Source: JACRDG01 sp963760985 (lineage in GTDB: Bacteria; Desulfobacterota; Desulfomonilia; Desulfomonilales; Desulfomonilaceae). From it: a DNA stretch of 64,000 nucleotides. The stretch is from contig CAVXFM010000017.1 of assembly GCA_963760985.1 (NCBI GenBank), positions 372,001-436,000 of the forward strand, written 5' to 3'. This document shows, piece by piece, positions 25,081-34,539 of the stretch (positions are counted from its first letter, which is position 1; each line of letters begins with the position of its first letter). A program made the translations under genes and the position numbers. The notes beneath the pieces were generated by a model. It saw only the letters and a program-made list of their open reading frames with translations, was not told where the DNA came from and ran no database searches.

Positions 25081-25860
25081 TCATTGGCGCAAAGTCTGCG
25101 GGCACTGGGACTGGCACGCGAAGCAATAGTAGTAATTCCCGGTCATGAACGTCTGCCACATCTCCCGCAATTCATGACCTTGGATGATTCCTTGGATCTC
25201 TTCTCTGTCTTCTTGGAGCAATCCCTGCATGAATCGTTGAAAAAACCGGAAGCCGTACTTGAAAATCGCCTCTCCGCACAATTTCTTATCAACCGCACCT
25301 TTGCCGGAGAGCGCACCGAAGGGGCACGCTTCCACGCAGCGCATGCAATGATCGCACACATCCTCATGCAGCGGGGAATCAGGCTGAAGGTCCGCAGAAG
25401 TCACGAGTCCCGCAATACGGATGGCCGCACCGAATTGTTTGGTCACGAGCAGGCCGTTCTCGCCGTAGGATCCGAGCCCCGCTCGCACTCCGGCTCTGCG
25501 CCAGCACAATTCCCCTCGCATGCCCTTCTTGGGGGCTTGCATGTCTATAGGAATGAACGCGGGCACTGCAGCGGCGGCAAACCCGTGGGATTCCAGGAAA
25601 CGGCCGGTAATATGCGCGGATCTGGCGCATTCGTTGTACGTGTGGATGGTGTCGAATTGCGCCATCTGAATGGTCGTCGATCGTATGGCAGCAAAGCTGT
25701 GTCTTGACGCGATCACCATGACCGTGCGAGCTGAGGGCACAATCTTGAAAATGCTCTCCGCATGTTCCGGCAGATCCGCCACCCGAACAATGCCCACCAG
25801 ATCCCCGCCGGCAGACAACGCGACGCTCCTCGCACTCCTGCTCAAGTCAAGATTTCCCAT
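25081..25860 (-). CDS. QueG-like/reductase-type 4Fe-4S protein
   Basis: From ATG 25860 (AAGGGGA upstream) the protein has 259 residues. It resembles the non-corrinoid part of epoxyqueuosine reductase-like proteins: RAGLGSYGENGLLVTKQFG, then CDHCMRCVEACP, with a final YYYCFACQSQCP. Together these can bind two [4Fe-4S] clusters. It is too short to be full QueG (about 350 residues), so a distinct redox role is likely. Its gene starts the three-gene minus-strand set 25.9-23.2 kb. Confidence 0.82.
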   Translation of the reverse strand: MGNLDLSRSARSVALSAGGDLVGIVRVADLPEHAESIFKIVPSARTVMVIASRHSFAAIRSTTIQMAQFDTIHTYNECARSAHITGRFLESHGFAAAAVPAFIPIDMQAPKKGMRGELCWRRAGVRAGLGSYGENGLLVTKQFGAAIRIAGLVTSADLQPDSPLHEDVCDHCMRCVEACPFGALSGKGAVDKKLCGEAIFKYGFRFFQRFMQGLLQEDREEIQGIIQGHELREMWQTFMTGNYYYCFACQSQCPQTLRQ

Positions 25861-25989
25861 GATGAATCCCCTTGTCGCGAGAATTATGGTCCACCGCTGA
25901 AACGCAGACAGCCTCGACAAAAAATGGTTTCAGGCGCTCTTATGTGCGTGGGCTACGCTCACCCACGAAGAATCTTGCTTTCCGGGCTA

Positions 25990-26946
25990 CTATCTCCGGA
26001 TACCCGACAGCGTCAATCTTTCCCGGATGAGTTCGATATTGGAGCGATCGATGCCCAAATCTACCTTGATCACACGCTGATGCTCTCCCACCATCTCGAG
26101 TATCCGGTCGTACACGTATGCCGACGCAAATATCACCTGGCACTTTTCCAGCATCTTGAGGAGTTCCGAGTCGTTATCCATTCCTGCCCAGATCTTGATC
26201 AGGCTCGATCCTCCGGAAAAGATCGCTTCCTTGTAAAAGCTTTCCGTAGACCGCTGGCTGACGCAGGTGAACCCCACCCCAGTGCCCGCGGGAAGCCGCA
26301 TCAGTTCGTGCATGATGCGGACCTCGGTCCTGAGCAGCACCGCCACTACTTCCACAGGACTTTCAGGAACGACTTTCCTGAACTCCTCCACGTGGTTGAA
26401 TCCGCAGACAACCAGGTCAACGCCGGATAGGTATTCCGCTGCCAGACCAGGGGTAGACTCCAATTCCTCAATCAGCAGGCCCCTGGTTTGCACAGAGAGG
26501 TCTTTGCGCAAGACCGCGGAAATTTCGTCAAGCGCTTCCTGGTTACACTCCACTACCAGCACCTGCCGGCCCTCGGTGCCCACGAAGTAAGTGGTGAGCC
26601 GGTGAAGCCAGATATCAGTGATCTGTGACGAGCTGAAGCCCACGCTGAGGGCTTTCTCCAGGGCATCGTCCACGATCTTCCTGAGCGCATCCGTCTTGCT
26701 TGGCACTTTTGTTCCTTTGACAAAGGTTCCTGACCCGACGATGGTTTCCAGAATCCCTTCAGCCACCAGTTCCCGGTACGCGGTGGACACGGTGTTCCGG
26801 TTCACATTCAAACCCTTTGCCATATCCTTGGCCGACGGCAGCGCCTGCCCGACCGCAAGCTCACCACCTTCGGCCATAATCCGGATCTGGCGCTTGATCT
26901 GGTCTTTTATTCCCAGTGGAGCGTTTCGGCGCAAGGTGAACTTCAT
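25990..26946 (-). CDS. GntR-family transcriptional regulator with unusual C-terminal domain
   Basis: The 318-residue protein has an N-terminal GntR winged helix (LAVGQALPSAKDMAKGLNVN, NTVSTAYRELVAEGILET, GSGTFV) of the YtrA type. The C-terminal 220 residues are not an FadR, HutC or aminotransferase domain; they contain VLVVECNQEALDEI, DLVVCGFNHVEEFRKV and CQVIFASAYVYDRI, a pattern like a two-lobed ligand-binding fold. It probably regulates itself from the repeats at 26950-26975 and perhaps the neighbouring Fe-S genes. Ligand unknown. Confidence 0.88.
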   Translation of the reverse strand: MKFTLRRNAPLGIKDQIKRQIRIMAEGGELAVGQALPSAKDMAKGLNVNRNTVSTAYRELVAEGILETIVGSGTFVKGTKVPSKTDALRKIVDDALEKALSVGFSSSQITDIWLHRLTTYFVGTEGRQVLVVECNQEALDEISAVLRKDLSVQTRGLLIEELESTPGLAAEYLSGVDLVVCGFNHVEEFRKVVPESPVEVVAVLLRTEVRIMHELMRLPAGTGVGFTCVSQRSTESFYKEAIFSGGSSLIKIWAGMDNDSELLKMLEKCQVIFASAYVYDRILEMVGEHQRVIKVDLGIDRSNIELIRERLTLSGIRR

Positions 26947-26949
26947 AGT

Positions 26950-26975
26950 TGCCTATATTACTAGGCGACTAGGCA
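26950..26975. promoter_or_regulatory. Probable GntR operator
   Basis: TGCCTA (26950-26955) and TAGGCA (26970-26975) form an inverted repeat. Within it ACTAGGC occurs twice in direct orientation (26960-26966 and 26968-26974). The site abuts the GntR gene start at 26946, so binding would block translation initiation or the promoter; autoregulation is inferred. Confidence 0.55.
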
Positions 26976-27044
26976 GGTGTCAACGGATTTCTCACGTCTC
27001 GCACAAAGGCCGCGTCCAGACGTTTCTCTCGTTGTCCCAATAGG

Positions 27045-29450
27045 TTAGTGAATTGTGGGCTGCCCATCGGTGAGGGACAGGGTGACTGACGTCGCTTCCC
27101 CTGCCTTGACGCGAATGCGCTGAGGCACCTTCTTCTTGGAAGGGTCCAATCCATCCATCTGCGGGAGTACTAAGGTGTAGGGACCTGCGGGTAGGGTGAT
27201 TTCCTTGCCAGGAAGGACCCTGAAGTGTCCGGTAAATCCGCGCAGCTCAACGGTCGCAGGCCGTACCCGGCGAAGTGCCGCGCCGTACCGCTCAAGCGCG
27301 GGTTTCACGTCCGCTGGTCTTTCCAGCCGGACGAACTCGCCTCGGGTCTCATTGGCCAGGTTCAAGAATGGTTGCTGATGTGCGTCGGTCATGCCCAAGG
27401 CAACCACATCCACCGTGATGCCGGCTTTGAGCGGTGTGGCCTGCGCCAATTGCACGATCCTGTCCCACGAACACCGGGCACTGCCGTCAGTCACGAGCAC
27501 CACTCTCCCGGAGAAATCTTCAGAAGGGTCAAAGTCGGTTTGCATCGAGTTTGCCGCAGCGTTGCAGAGGTTGTTCTGCTTCGCTGAGTCCATCTGCAAT
27601 GCGACCCGCCCCAGTTGTGAAAAGGGCGCTTCGTCCCACGAACACAGCAGTCTGCTCACGCGGAGGGGCACTTGCCAATCGCCCTTGCGGCCGAACGTCT
27701 CAGACGAAAAATCCCTAACTGCCACTTTAGCCGTGGCCGGAAGCACGCGTGGGAGGCCCGAAAGGAAATCGCTCGCTGCTCTCGCCCGAGTCGGTTGCCA
27801 GGGTGGGGCTTCTGCGTACAAGGTATCCGAGTTGTCCACGATCAGCATCAGCTGCCAGTTGATGTGGGTACCGACATAGTTCTCGATATGCACCACGAGA
27901 GTACCGGAGTTTTTCTCGAATGGCCGCGATGCAGCCTGGCCTTTACCACCTTCCGCTACAGGATGGTTGTCCGTGCTGCGCGAGCGGGAAGATGGCTGAG
28001 ACGTCGCGGACACCTGCTGCCCGATGCGGACTTTGGATCTTGTTTCTCCCGAAGCGTGGGCCGAATCAGAATTTGAGGGCGCTGACACTGTCCGACCATT
28101 CCTGAGAGAGCCTTGCGTGTGGAAAGCCTGCTGAGTTCCCACGAACACGCCGAAAGCTACCACCGCTGCAGCGGCAGCGGTTCGCGCGAGCGTGCCTCTC
28201 CAACTCATGCTCTTTTCAGAAGAATACTGAGGTCGGCAAGGAACCAGGCCGAGGATGACATGGAAGAACCAGCAGATCTGAGGGTACAGCAGCACGTCAG
28301 TGGTGAACGAGTGCAGGAGGCTCGCAGCCAAAGGGAGTAGCAGGGCGAGGGGATGGAAAACCGCATCATCTGCCGGCGGTCTGAATACCATCCGTATCAG
28401 CCTGACCAGTAAGGCGATCAGTGCGAAACCGTAGAGCACAAGGAACGGCAATCCCAGACCTACCATGAACGTAAGAAAGATGTTCTCGGACGTGACCAGA
28501 AAACTCACTTCCCGGACGAACACGTTTTCCGGATAGTCGGCCTGTACCTTCTGGTACTCAGGCACGAAGGAATCTCTCGGGGTCCGGAGTCCGATCCCGG
28601 CCAACGGATATTTCTCCGCGATGTACCACGAAAACGGGTAGCTCTCTATCCGGTATTCCTGGTACTGGCCCAGCTCACGGTGAGACAGGTTGCTCGCGTA
28701 ATGAGCGGTCACCGCGGACAACACCAGTAATAATACGAACGCAGCCACCACGAGACGAGATCCGAAGGAAGCCAACACCGCGAGCAGAGCGAGGACAGCC
28801 AGCGGAATCAACACAGCGGATCGGGTGTCATCCACGCCGATCAGATACAGACAGACGTACATGCCGACCAGCACAACCACCCCGAGCAAGGACTGAACCG
28901 GTTTCCCTCTGCTGAGAAGTGCAATGGGGCCTGCGGAAAACAAAATCAGCATTTGTATGAGCGGATGGGATCTACTGTAAAGGAAGTAGTCCACGGTTCC
29001 CGTTTCCGGATAATGCCAGAGGCTCAACGCGCCTATTCCCACTAGGCATCCAAGACACAACCATGCGAAGACCCGCTGCCGAAATGGAGAATTCAGCAAT
29101 ATCCTTGCACACCAGAACCCCCCGAGTCCTGAGGCCATGAGGATGAAAACTCGCCACATTGCATCTTCAGACCCGGAATTGGCCCATGCACTCATCGCTG
29201 CCAGACCGAGAAGCCCTATTGAGATCAAGACCTCCGCTGAGCTGGTACGCACAGATCGTTTCAGAGCGACCGTGAGAGCAGCGCACAAAGCAATAGCGCA
29301 TAGGGTTCCAGAGAACAGATTGGCTCTTTGCCCGGGAAAAATAATGTAGTAAGGCCAAAGAAAGGCTAAATGAAGACAAATCAGACAAAAAATCAGCCAA
29401 GCCACTCTTTCCACTAAAGAAATGTTATCCTTTCCCTTTAAGCCTTCCAT
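27045..29450 (-). CDS. O-antigen-ligase-like membrane protein fused to a von Willebrand factor A domain
   Basis: ATG 29450 (AGAGGA upstream) gives 801 residues. The first 410 or so hold about a dozen membrane segments and a large loop, the layout of Wzy/WaaL-type polysaccharide polymerases and O-antigen ligases. A low-complexity Ser/Arg linker follows, then from about residue 540 a von Willebrand A domain with LMLIVDNSDTLY (DxSxT metal site) and VVLVTDGSARCSW. The tail, ITLPAGPYTLVLP, looks like a PEGA-type beta domain. I know of no standard family joining these parts. It may polymerise or transfer glycan while binding an envelope protein. It could also be an uncharacterised ligase homologue with a periplasmic adhesion domain. 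Confidence 0.8.
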   Translation of the reverse strand: MEGLKGKDNISLVERVAWLIFCLICLHLAFLWPYYIIFPGQRANLFSGTLCAIALCAALTVALKRSVRTSSAEVLISIGLLGLAAMSAWANSGSEDAMWRVFILMASGLGGFWCARILLNSPFRQRVFAWLCLGCLVGIGALSLWHYPETGTVDYFLYSRSHPLIQMLILFSAGPIALLSRGKPVQSLLGVVVLVGMYVCLYLIGVDDTRSAVLIPLAVLALLAVLASFGSRLVVAAFVLLLVLSAVTAHYASNLSHRELGQYQEYRIESYPFSWYIAEKYPLAGIGLRTPRDSFVPEYQKVQADYPENVFVREVSFLVTSENIFLTFMVGLGLPFLVLYGFALIALLVRLIRMVFRPPADDAVFHPLALLLPLAASLLHSFTTDVLLYPQICWFFHVILGLVPCRPQYSSEKSMSWRGTLARTAAAAAVVAFGVFVGTQQAFHTQGSLRNGRTVSAPSNSDSAHASGETRSKVRIGQQVSATSQPSSRSRSTDNHPVAEGGKGQAASRPFEKNSGTLVVHIENYVGTHINWQLMLIVDNSDTLYAEAPPWQPTRARAASDFLSGLPRVLPATAKVAVRDFSSETFGRKGDWQVPLRVSRLLCSWDEAPFSQLGRVALQMDSAKQNNLCNAAANSMQTDFDPSEDFSGRVVLVTDGSARCSWDRIVQLAQATPLKAGITVDVVALGMTDAHQQPFLNLANETRGEFVRLERPADVKPALERYGAALRRVRPATVELRGFTGHFRVLPGKEITLPAGPYTLVLPQMDGLDPSKKKVPQRIRVKAGEATSVTLSLTDGQPTIH

Positions 29451-30215
29451 TCGTTGCCGGTTCCTCTCGTGGTCACAGGTTCGCTTCGGCTCTTCGCCAC
29501 CAGGATCCTGTTTTGGCTGGCGAATTCGATTGTATTCTCGCAACCGCGGTTTTTCAAGGCCCCGGTGATTGGTCGTGATCGGACTGCGGCTGAAAAATGT
29601 TCCGAAGGACAACAAGCATCGCAATGACATCGATACTTCTTATGGACACAATTACGATACTCCATGAGCGGGCACGTTTTTGCTTGACCGTGCCAATGGC
29701 CCCCCGCTATAGTGTATATGGTGGAACGGGGCAAAGAAGCGTATTTTGCCGGCCTGTGTGGCAATATATATTGATCACCACCCACAGGGAACGCCCGAGA
29801 TGAGAGGAGCCAGCGATTACGAGCTCGCTTTGGAAATGAGTTACTGAGCTTTCACCCCGAGGGACGACAATGTCTCAAAAAAGACACCGGGGGGACCCGG
29901 CCAATGGGTCCGTGTGCGACACCATCTACGGGACGTCACCTTCCCGTTGAGAACGATTCTCAGATCACGGTGTCCTTCACGAACCGGTTGCGCCGATGAC
30001 GAGAAGAACTCGACCTCACGATCTCGGTAGTGTCCTCCGGCCAGACCCCGACCATATGCATGGAGAAATGGGGAGTTTGTTTCTCTGATGTGTGATCATC
30101 GAGAGGAACTTGGCAATGCGCTCTTTTTTCAATGGGGAAAGCGTTCGTCATTAAGGCCTCATTGTTCACAAATGGCCGATATTACCGGGTTTGATCTTGT
30201 GAGGAGCCCAACCTG
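29451..30215. other. Intergenic region between divergent genes
   Basis: About 765 bp. It holds a sigma-70-like promoter (29684-29713), a Fur-box-like palindrome TGAGAACGATTCTCA (29948-29962), and a 14-codon frame beginning ATG at 29800. A 69-residue minus-strand frame at 29960-30169 has no recognisable features. No convincing gene. Confidence 0.5.
29684..29713 (+). promoter_or_regulatory. Sigma-70-like promoter
   Basis: TTGACC (29684-29689) and TATAGT (29708-29713) are 18 bases apart and close to consensus. The nearest large gene, the PAS protein at 30216, is 500 bp downstream, so the transcript may carry a long leader or encode a small RNA. Confidence 0.5.
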
Positions 30216-31508
30216 ATGCGCACAAACCACACAGACGTCACCACCCTCATAGAAACAATTGACGCTCAGGCAGAACCCGATTTTCTTCAATTCAACGGGC
30301 TGTCCACCGAAAGCATTGATATTGAGAATCTTTTTACGAGAGATGTCACCACGTCAGGAAGCTTCGACCTGCGTCAAGTGAGAAATATTTCCTTCGGCAA
30401 ATTGCTGGCAGCTCTTCCCGTGCCTACCCTCCTCTTGGATTCCTCGCATCAGATGGTGTTCTTTAACGAAGCCATGGGGGCAACAGGGAACGAGGCTACT
30501 CAGGAAATTGGCGGTTCATTCGAGTCGCTGTTTCCCGCTGCAGTGGACTGCGACCGGGCGAGTTCCGTGTTGACCCAAGTCCTGCGTGAGAGAAAGACGC
30601 AGTCCTTTGAGGGGATGACGCTCATTCACGGAAAGCTCCACTGGTGCCGGATCCATCTTCGGTCCATCCGATTCAGAAAAGACAGACTAGTTCTCGCCAT
30701 TATTGAGGATCTCACTGCAGAAAAGAAGCAGCTTATTCTCAGTGAAAAATATCAACGGCTTGTGCAGGTGTTTCCCTTTGGTATAGCTGAATTTGCTTTG
30801 AATCAGTCGATATTCGTGCATCGATCGGTGGACGAAATTCTCCACGCCATCGCGGAGGCGACCCTTGTCGGAGGAAACCGCGAATTCGCAAGGATCTACG
30901 GCTGCCGGGACATCCGGGAACTTAACGGGACCCGTCTTGACGAACTTCTGCCGTTTTCCGAGGCCTATCAGCTCATTTACCGCATGTGGATCAAGGGCCG
31001 GTTCCCCATCCGATCCTTTGAGACTAGGCACCAACCAGAATCAGGGAACACGCGCTTTTTCGAAAATACCCTCGTGGGAAACGTGAAGAACGAACACCTT
31101 CACGCGCTGTGGACCATGCGCCAGGATATCTCCCCCCGGAAAGAGACAGAAGAAGCGCTTCGCGCAGCACGCGATCGGTTGGAGGAAAGGGTCCGGGAAA
31201 GAACCGCTGAACTCGTCCAGACCAATGAACGGATGACCCTGGAAATACTGGAACGGAAGAAAGCCGAACGGGAATTGGAAAAACTCGTGGTGGAACTCCA
31301 ACAAGCGCTCACAAAGGTGAAGACCTTAAGCGGGTTGCTCCCGATTTGCGCTTCGTGCAAGAAGATCAGAGACGATCAAGGGTATTGGACACAAGTGGAG
31401 GTCTATGTGCGCGACCATTCCCAGGCCGAATTTACCCACAGCATTTGCCCGGACTGTGCCAAGCGGCTCTATCCGGATATTTTTGGCACGCCTACAGGGG
31501 ATCGTTGA
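30216..31508 (+). CDS. PAS-domain protein with C-terminal cysteine (putative zinc) module, no kinase
   Basis: A 430-residue soluble protein behind a GTGAGGAG site. Two PAS domains are visible, about residues 70-170 (FGKLLAALPVPTLLLDSSHQMVFFNE) and 195-310. A coiled coil follows (RDRLEERVRERTAELVQTNE ... LEKLVVELQQALTKVKTLSG). It ends with LLPICASCKKIRDDQGYW and HSICPDCAKRLYPDI, a CxxC...CxxC module found at the end of many bacterial PAS and receiver proteins. No kinase, cyclase or HTH domain is present. It probably signals through protein contact; the metal role of the cysteines is inferred. Confidence 0.88.
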   Translation: MRTNHTDVTTLIETIDAQAEPDFLQFNGLSTESIDIENLFTRDVTTSGSFDLRQVRNISFGKLLAALPVPTLLLDSSHQMVFFNEAMGATGNEATQEIGGSFESLFPAAVDCDRASSVLTQVLRERKTQSFEGMTLIHGKLHWCRIHLRSIRFRKDRLVLAIIEDLTAEKKQLILSEKYQRLVQVFPFGIAEFALNQSIFVHRSVDEILHAIAEATLVGGNREFARIYGCRDIRELNGTRLDELLPFSEAYQLIYRMWIKGRFPIRSFETRHQPESGNTRFFENTLVGNVKNEHLHALWTMRQDISPRKETEEALRAARDRLEERVRERTAELVQTNERMTLEILERKKAERELEKLVVELQQALTKVKTLSGLLPICASCKKIRDDQGYWTQVEVYVRDHSQAEFTHSICPDCAKRLYPDIFGTPTGDR

Positions 31509-31609
31509 AAAGGGTCGGAGGTGCGGGTTCGAGACCACTGTCCCAGTTTCCGTGGCTCGCCAGCAACGGCAACCTCACCAGTCTCACACTCAAGCAAATT
31601 CTGCCCCGT

Positions 31610-32353
31610 TCAGTGTGAGCAATTGACTTCGATCTTGAATTCAGCGCCTCTCGGTGTGCTGCAGAGGCTCAAGGTTCCTCCCATGGCCTCTGTCAAGGCC
31701 AGTGCTCCTGCCAGTCCCAATCCGTGACCTCGCACGGGAAATCCCTCCACCTTGATACACTGAAAGTACTGATCGAAGATTTGCTGATGGTAGCATTCCG
31801 GAATTCCGGGGCCGTCGTCTCGGACTGACAGTTTGATCGTGGGGCCGTCCGCAGAACACTTCAAATACACGCACTTTTCTCGGTACTTGAAGGCATTGGA
31901 CAGGAGGTTGGTGACTACCAGGCCCAACTTCGCTTCGTCCAACCACACGGTTCGGTTCAGGTGAGATACCTCTGCTTCTAGAACCACCCCGTTCTCCTTG
32001 AGTATCTTTTCAAACGTCTGGTGGTCGGAGGCGTCCTCCAAGGCGTCGGAAACCTGGGGGTCCACAAGATCGAAAATCTCCACCAGAGCAGATTTAAGGA
32101 CTGCCAACAGGGTACATTCGCCTGGATTTACTATCCCGAGAGTTGCCTTGTCCACTTCGAGCATGCTATTGGCAAGGCTTCTTATCTTCACCGCATTCCT
32201 TAGCATGCGCTTGATGATCTTTTCCTGTTTCGGGCTTAACATCCCGTACATGGCCTGTTTCTCAAGCAGAGATCGCGCGCTGGTCTCTATGATGTTGACC
32301 GGATTCTTGAGATCGTGGACAAGATGTGATGTTTGGATATTCTTGATCGCCAC
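31610..32353 (-). CDS. Soluble histidine kinase without sensor domain
   Basis: The 247-residue protein consists only of a HisKA dimerisation domain (HLVHDLKNPVNIIETSARS, phospho-acceptor His in VHDLKNP) and a HATPase_c domain (LVVTNLLSNAFKY, DDGPGIP, GHGLGLAGALALTEAMGG). It starts at GTG 32353, 41 bp after the response regulator. The lack of input domain suggests that it works with the receiver protein encoded just upstream, or takes its signal from another protein. Confidence 0.9.
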   Translation of the reverse strand: MAIKNIQTSHLVHDLKNPVNIIETSARSLLEKQAMYGMLSPKQEKIIKRMLRNAVKIRSLANSMLEVDKATLGIVNPGECTLLAVLKSALVEIFDLVDPQVSDALEDASDHQTFEKILKENGVVLEAEVSHLNRTVWLDEAKLGLVVTNLLSNAFKYREKCVYLKCSADGPTIKLSVRDDGPGIPECYHQQIFDQYFQCIKVEGFPVRGHGLGLAGALALTEAMGGTLSLCSTPRGAEFKIEVNCSH

Positions 32354-32394
32354 GGGAAACCCCCAATTCTTGGCGGCCGCAAGACGGTATCATG

Positions 32395-32913
32395 TCATGA
32401 TTGCAGGATGGTGGCCTCATTAACCTCCGTATCCTGCTCGAAGCTTTCCCAGAATTCCTTTTCGGTTTTTCTCCATCCAGGACCGAAGCGCTTTCCAAAG
32501 GCATTGCCCAACCGCGAAAATAACGACTTCCATCCTGAGCGATACCCCAGGTACAGGACGTCTTCAAGGAAGGGCGCCACTTGCCCCAGCTGATCCTTCG
32601 GCAGGTACGCTCTCGCTCCGAGTTCGATCGATCTTTTCAGCGATGCCGGGCTCAGGGAGTGGGCAGTGAGCATTACTGCGGGCAGTCTCCTACTGACCGC
32701 ATATTCGAGTAGCTCAAAACCCTGCACGCCCATGATATCGAGGATGATCAGGTCATAGGTCAGTGAAGAGATTTTCTGGAAGCCTTCTTCGTACGAAGAA
32801 GCTCTGTCCACTTCTGCCCCATAATCTTCAAGCTCGTCCCTGATTGTGTCCAGAACGTCCCGCTCGTCGTCTACGGCCAAGATCTGTTTGCCTTTGAGCA
32901 GCCCTGAACTCAT
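32395..32913 (-). CDS. Response regulator with short C-terminal tail
   Basis: The 172-residue protein has a receiver domain, residues 8-125: ILAVDDERDVL, the phosphorylated Asp in DLIILDIMGVQG, AVMLTAH and AYLPKDQ. The tail of about 45 residues (SLFSRLGNAFGKRFG, EKEFWESFEQD) has no known output fold. It is cotranscribed with the histidine kinase that follows. It probably acts by binding that kinase or another partner. Confidence 0.9.
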   Translation of the reverse strand: MSSGLLKGKQILAVDDERDVLDTIRDELEDYGAEVDRASSYEEGFQKISSLTYDLIILDIMGVQGFELLEYAVSRRLPAVMLTAHSLSPASLKRSIELGARAYLPKDQLGQVAPFLEDVLYLGYRSGWKSLFSRLGNAFGKRFGPGWRKTEKEFWESFEQDTEVNEATILQS

Positions 32914-32969
32914 TCAATTATCCTCATTTCTTATTTTTTATATGAGCTTGACAGCACTGTCAAGTCGGT

Positions 32970-33998
32970 TTAGTCGGAAACCGGTCGACCACTCTTGCCT
33001 GCGCGGTCGCGACGCGAGCATATGTCTTTCCACGCGGGCAGGAGTCCGAATCCGTCAGCCTTGCGCACGGCATTCATCACTGCTTTCTGGATCGCTTCGG
33101 CTGCGAGCAAACCGATGCGATTAGGATCGACTTCTCGTTCGCCATGTCCCATCACGATGGTAAGGTCCCCGTCAATATGCGTTTGGAAGGGTTTTATGAC
33201 GCGCCCCATGCCAGCGGTAGCCTGTGCGGCGATTCGAGACGCGGCGATCTTGTCAAGACGGGCATTCACCGCGACCACTGCGAGCGTGGTGTTTTCCACC
33301 GAGACTCTTCTCGACACGGCTTTTCCGCGTCGGAGAAGATCGCTGGCGTCCGCAAGTTGTCCTGACTGGGGCGAAGTCCGTGCGCCAGCAAGAAGATTGC
33401 CCTGCGAGTCGGTGATATCTCCATAGGCGTTCACTATCACGAGGGCGCCGACCACCAGATCCTGAGACACCACGGAAGCGGAGCCCAGACCACCCTTCAT
33501 GCCCTGCTCGATTCCGAAGAGCTTGCCGACACTGGCCCCGATACCTGCCCCCACACTGCCCTGGCCGATGGGGCCCGTGCTGGCGTTCGCACATGCGTGA
33601 CGGCCCATGCGTGCGTCAGGGCGCACTGATCCGTCGCCAAAGTTCAGATCGAATATGGCTGCAGCCGGAACTATCGGAATGGTGCGACCGACTACCCGGA
33701 ACCCTACGCGGTTTTGCTCCAGATGGGCCAGGACACCTCCCGCAGCGTCCAGCCCAAAGGCGCTACCTCCGCAGAGACATATCCCATGAATCCTATCCAC
33801 CACATGAGTAGGCGACAGGGAGTCCATCTGGCGAGTGGAAGGCGCAGCTCCTGCCACGTGTACCCCTGCCGTCACGCCCGTGTCAGGGGGCAGGATCACC
33901 GTTACACCAGTCTTTGCCTCAATATCCTCACTATTTCCGACGTATATGCCGGGCACGTCCGTGATGTCGTCATGCAAAGCGGAAGCGTCGAGGCTCAT
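32970..33998 (-). CDS. P1 family (DmpA/S58) aminopeptidase
   Basis: The 342-residue protein shows the S58 fold signatures: ITDVPGIYVGN near the N-terminus, GICLCGGSAFGLDAAGGV, FGIEQGMKGGLGSASV with the Gly-Ser self-cleavage/nucleophile site, and LVVGALVIVNAYGDI. Members process themselves at that serine and cleave N-terminal residues from peptides or beta-amino acids. Specificity cannot be predicted. It is separated by 56 bp from the response regulator but seems unrelated in function. Confidence 0.9.
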   Translation of the reverse strand: MSLDASALHDDITDVPGIYVGNSEDIEAKTGVTVILPPDTGVTAGVHVAGAAPSTRQMDSLSPTHVVDRIHGICLCGGSAFGLDAAGGVLAHLEQNRVGFRVVGRTIPIVPAAAIFDLNFGDGSVRPDARMGRHACANASTGPIGQGSVGAGIGASVGKLFGIEQGMKGGLGSASVVSQDLVVGALVIVNAYGDITDSQGNLLAGARTSPQSGQLADASDLLRRGKAVSRRVSVENTTLAVVAVNARLDKIAASRIAAQATAGMGRVIKPFQTHIDGDLTIVMGHGEREVDPNRIGLLAAEAIQKAVMNAVRKADGFGLLPAWKDICSRRDRAGKSGRPVSD

Positions 33999-34499
33999 GG
34001 AACTCTCCGAGAGATTCCGGTGAAATGCCCGGAACTTGGAGGCCTATGGAGTGGAATTCGCCTGCACGCGCATTGCGCCTTGACGATTGGCAAGAAAGCT
34101 GAGAATTCTTTCATGCCACACGTCTGTCCGTGAAAATCTTGTCCACCTGAGACTTTACCAGAGAGCAGACCTTGCTGTCAGAGAATCTTACACGCGGAGC
34201 CACAAGAAATGCACCTCTTTTTCACCTCGTCGGCCAATGGTTTTGGCAAAAGCAGTGGTAAGCCAGAGATACTTTTTCAGGAACACGGCAGTCCAGCGGG
34301 CCGACGCTTGCAACCCGTTCAGACACGAAGTCCTGTGAATTTTCCTTGACTCCATTGTACCATACGGCCAGAATCATCCTTTTGCCGAGCTACCGAGCTC
34401 TTGGGAAATCTATCACTATGGACCTGCGAAACGCAGGCTTTGCTCTGGAGGAAGCGCACCACACGAGCATTCCTCATTGCCCCAAAAGTGGACCACGAC
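33999..34499. other. Intergenic region between divergent genes
   Basis: About 500 bp with only short frames. A possible -35 TTGACT lies near 34347, ahead of the kinase gene. I see no gene or strong structure. Confidence 0.45.
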
Positions 34500-34539
34500 A
34501 TGGATGATTTGAGCATCTTCCGAAAAAGAACAGGAGACC

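Noticed and set aside
29960..30169. Minus-strand frame of 69 codons
   Set aside because: No ribosome site, no recognisable sequence, and it overlaps the leader of the PAS gene.
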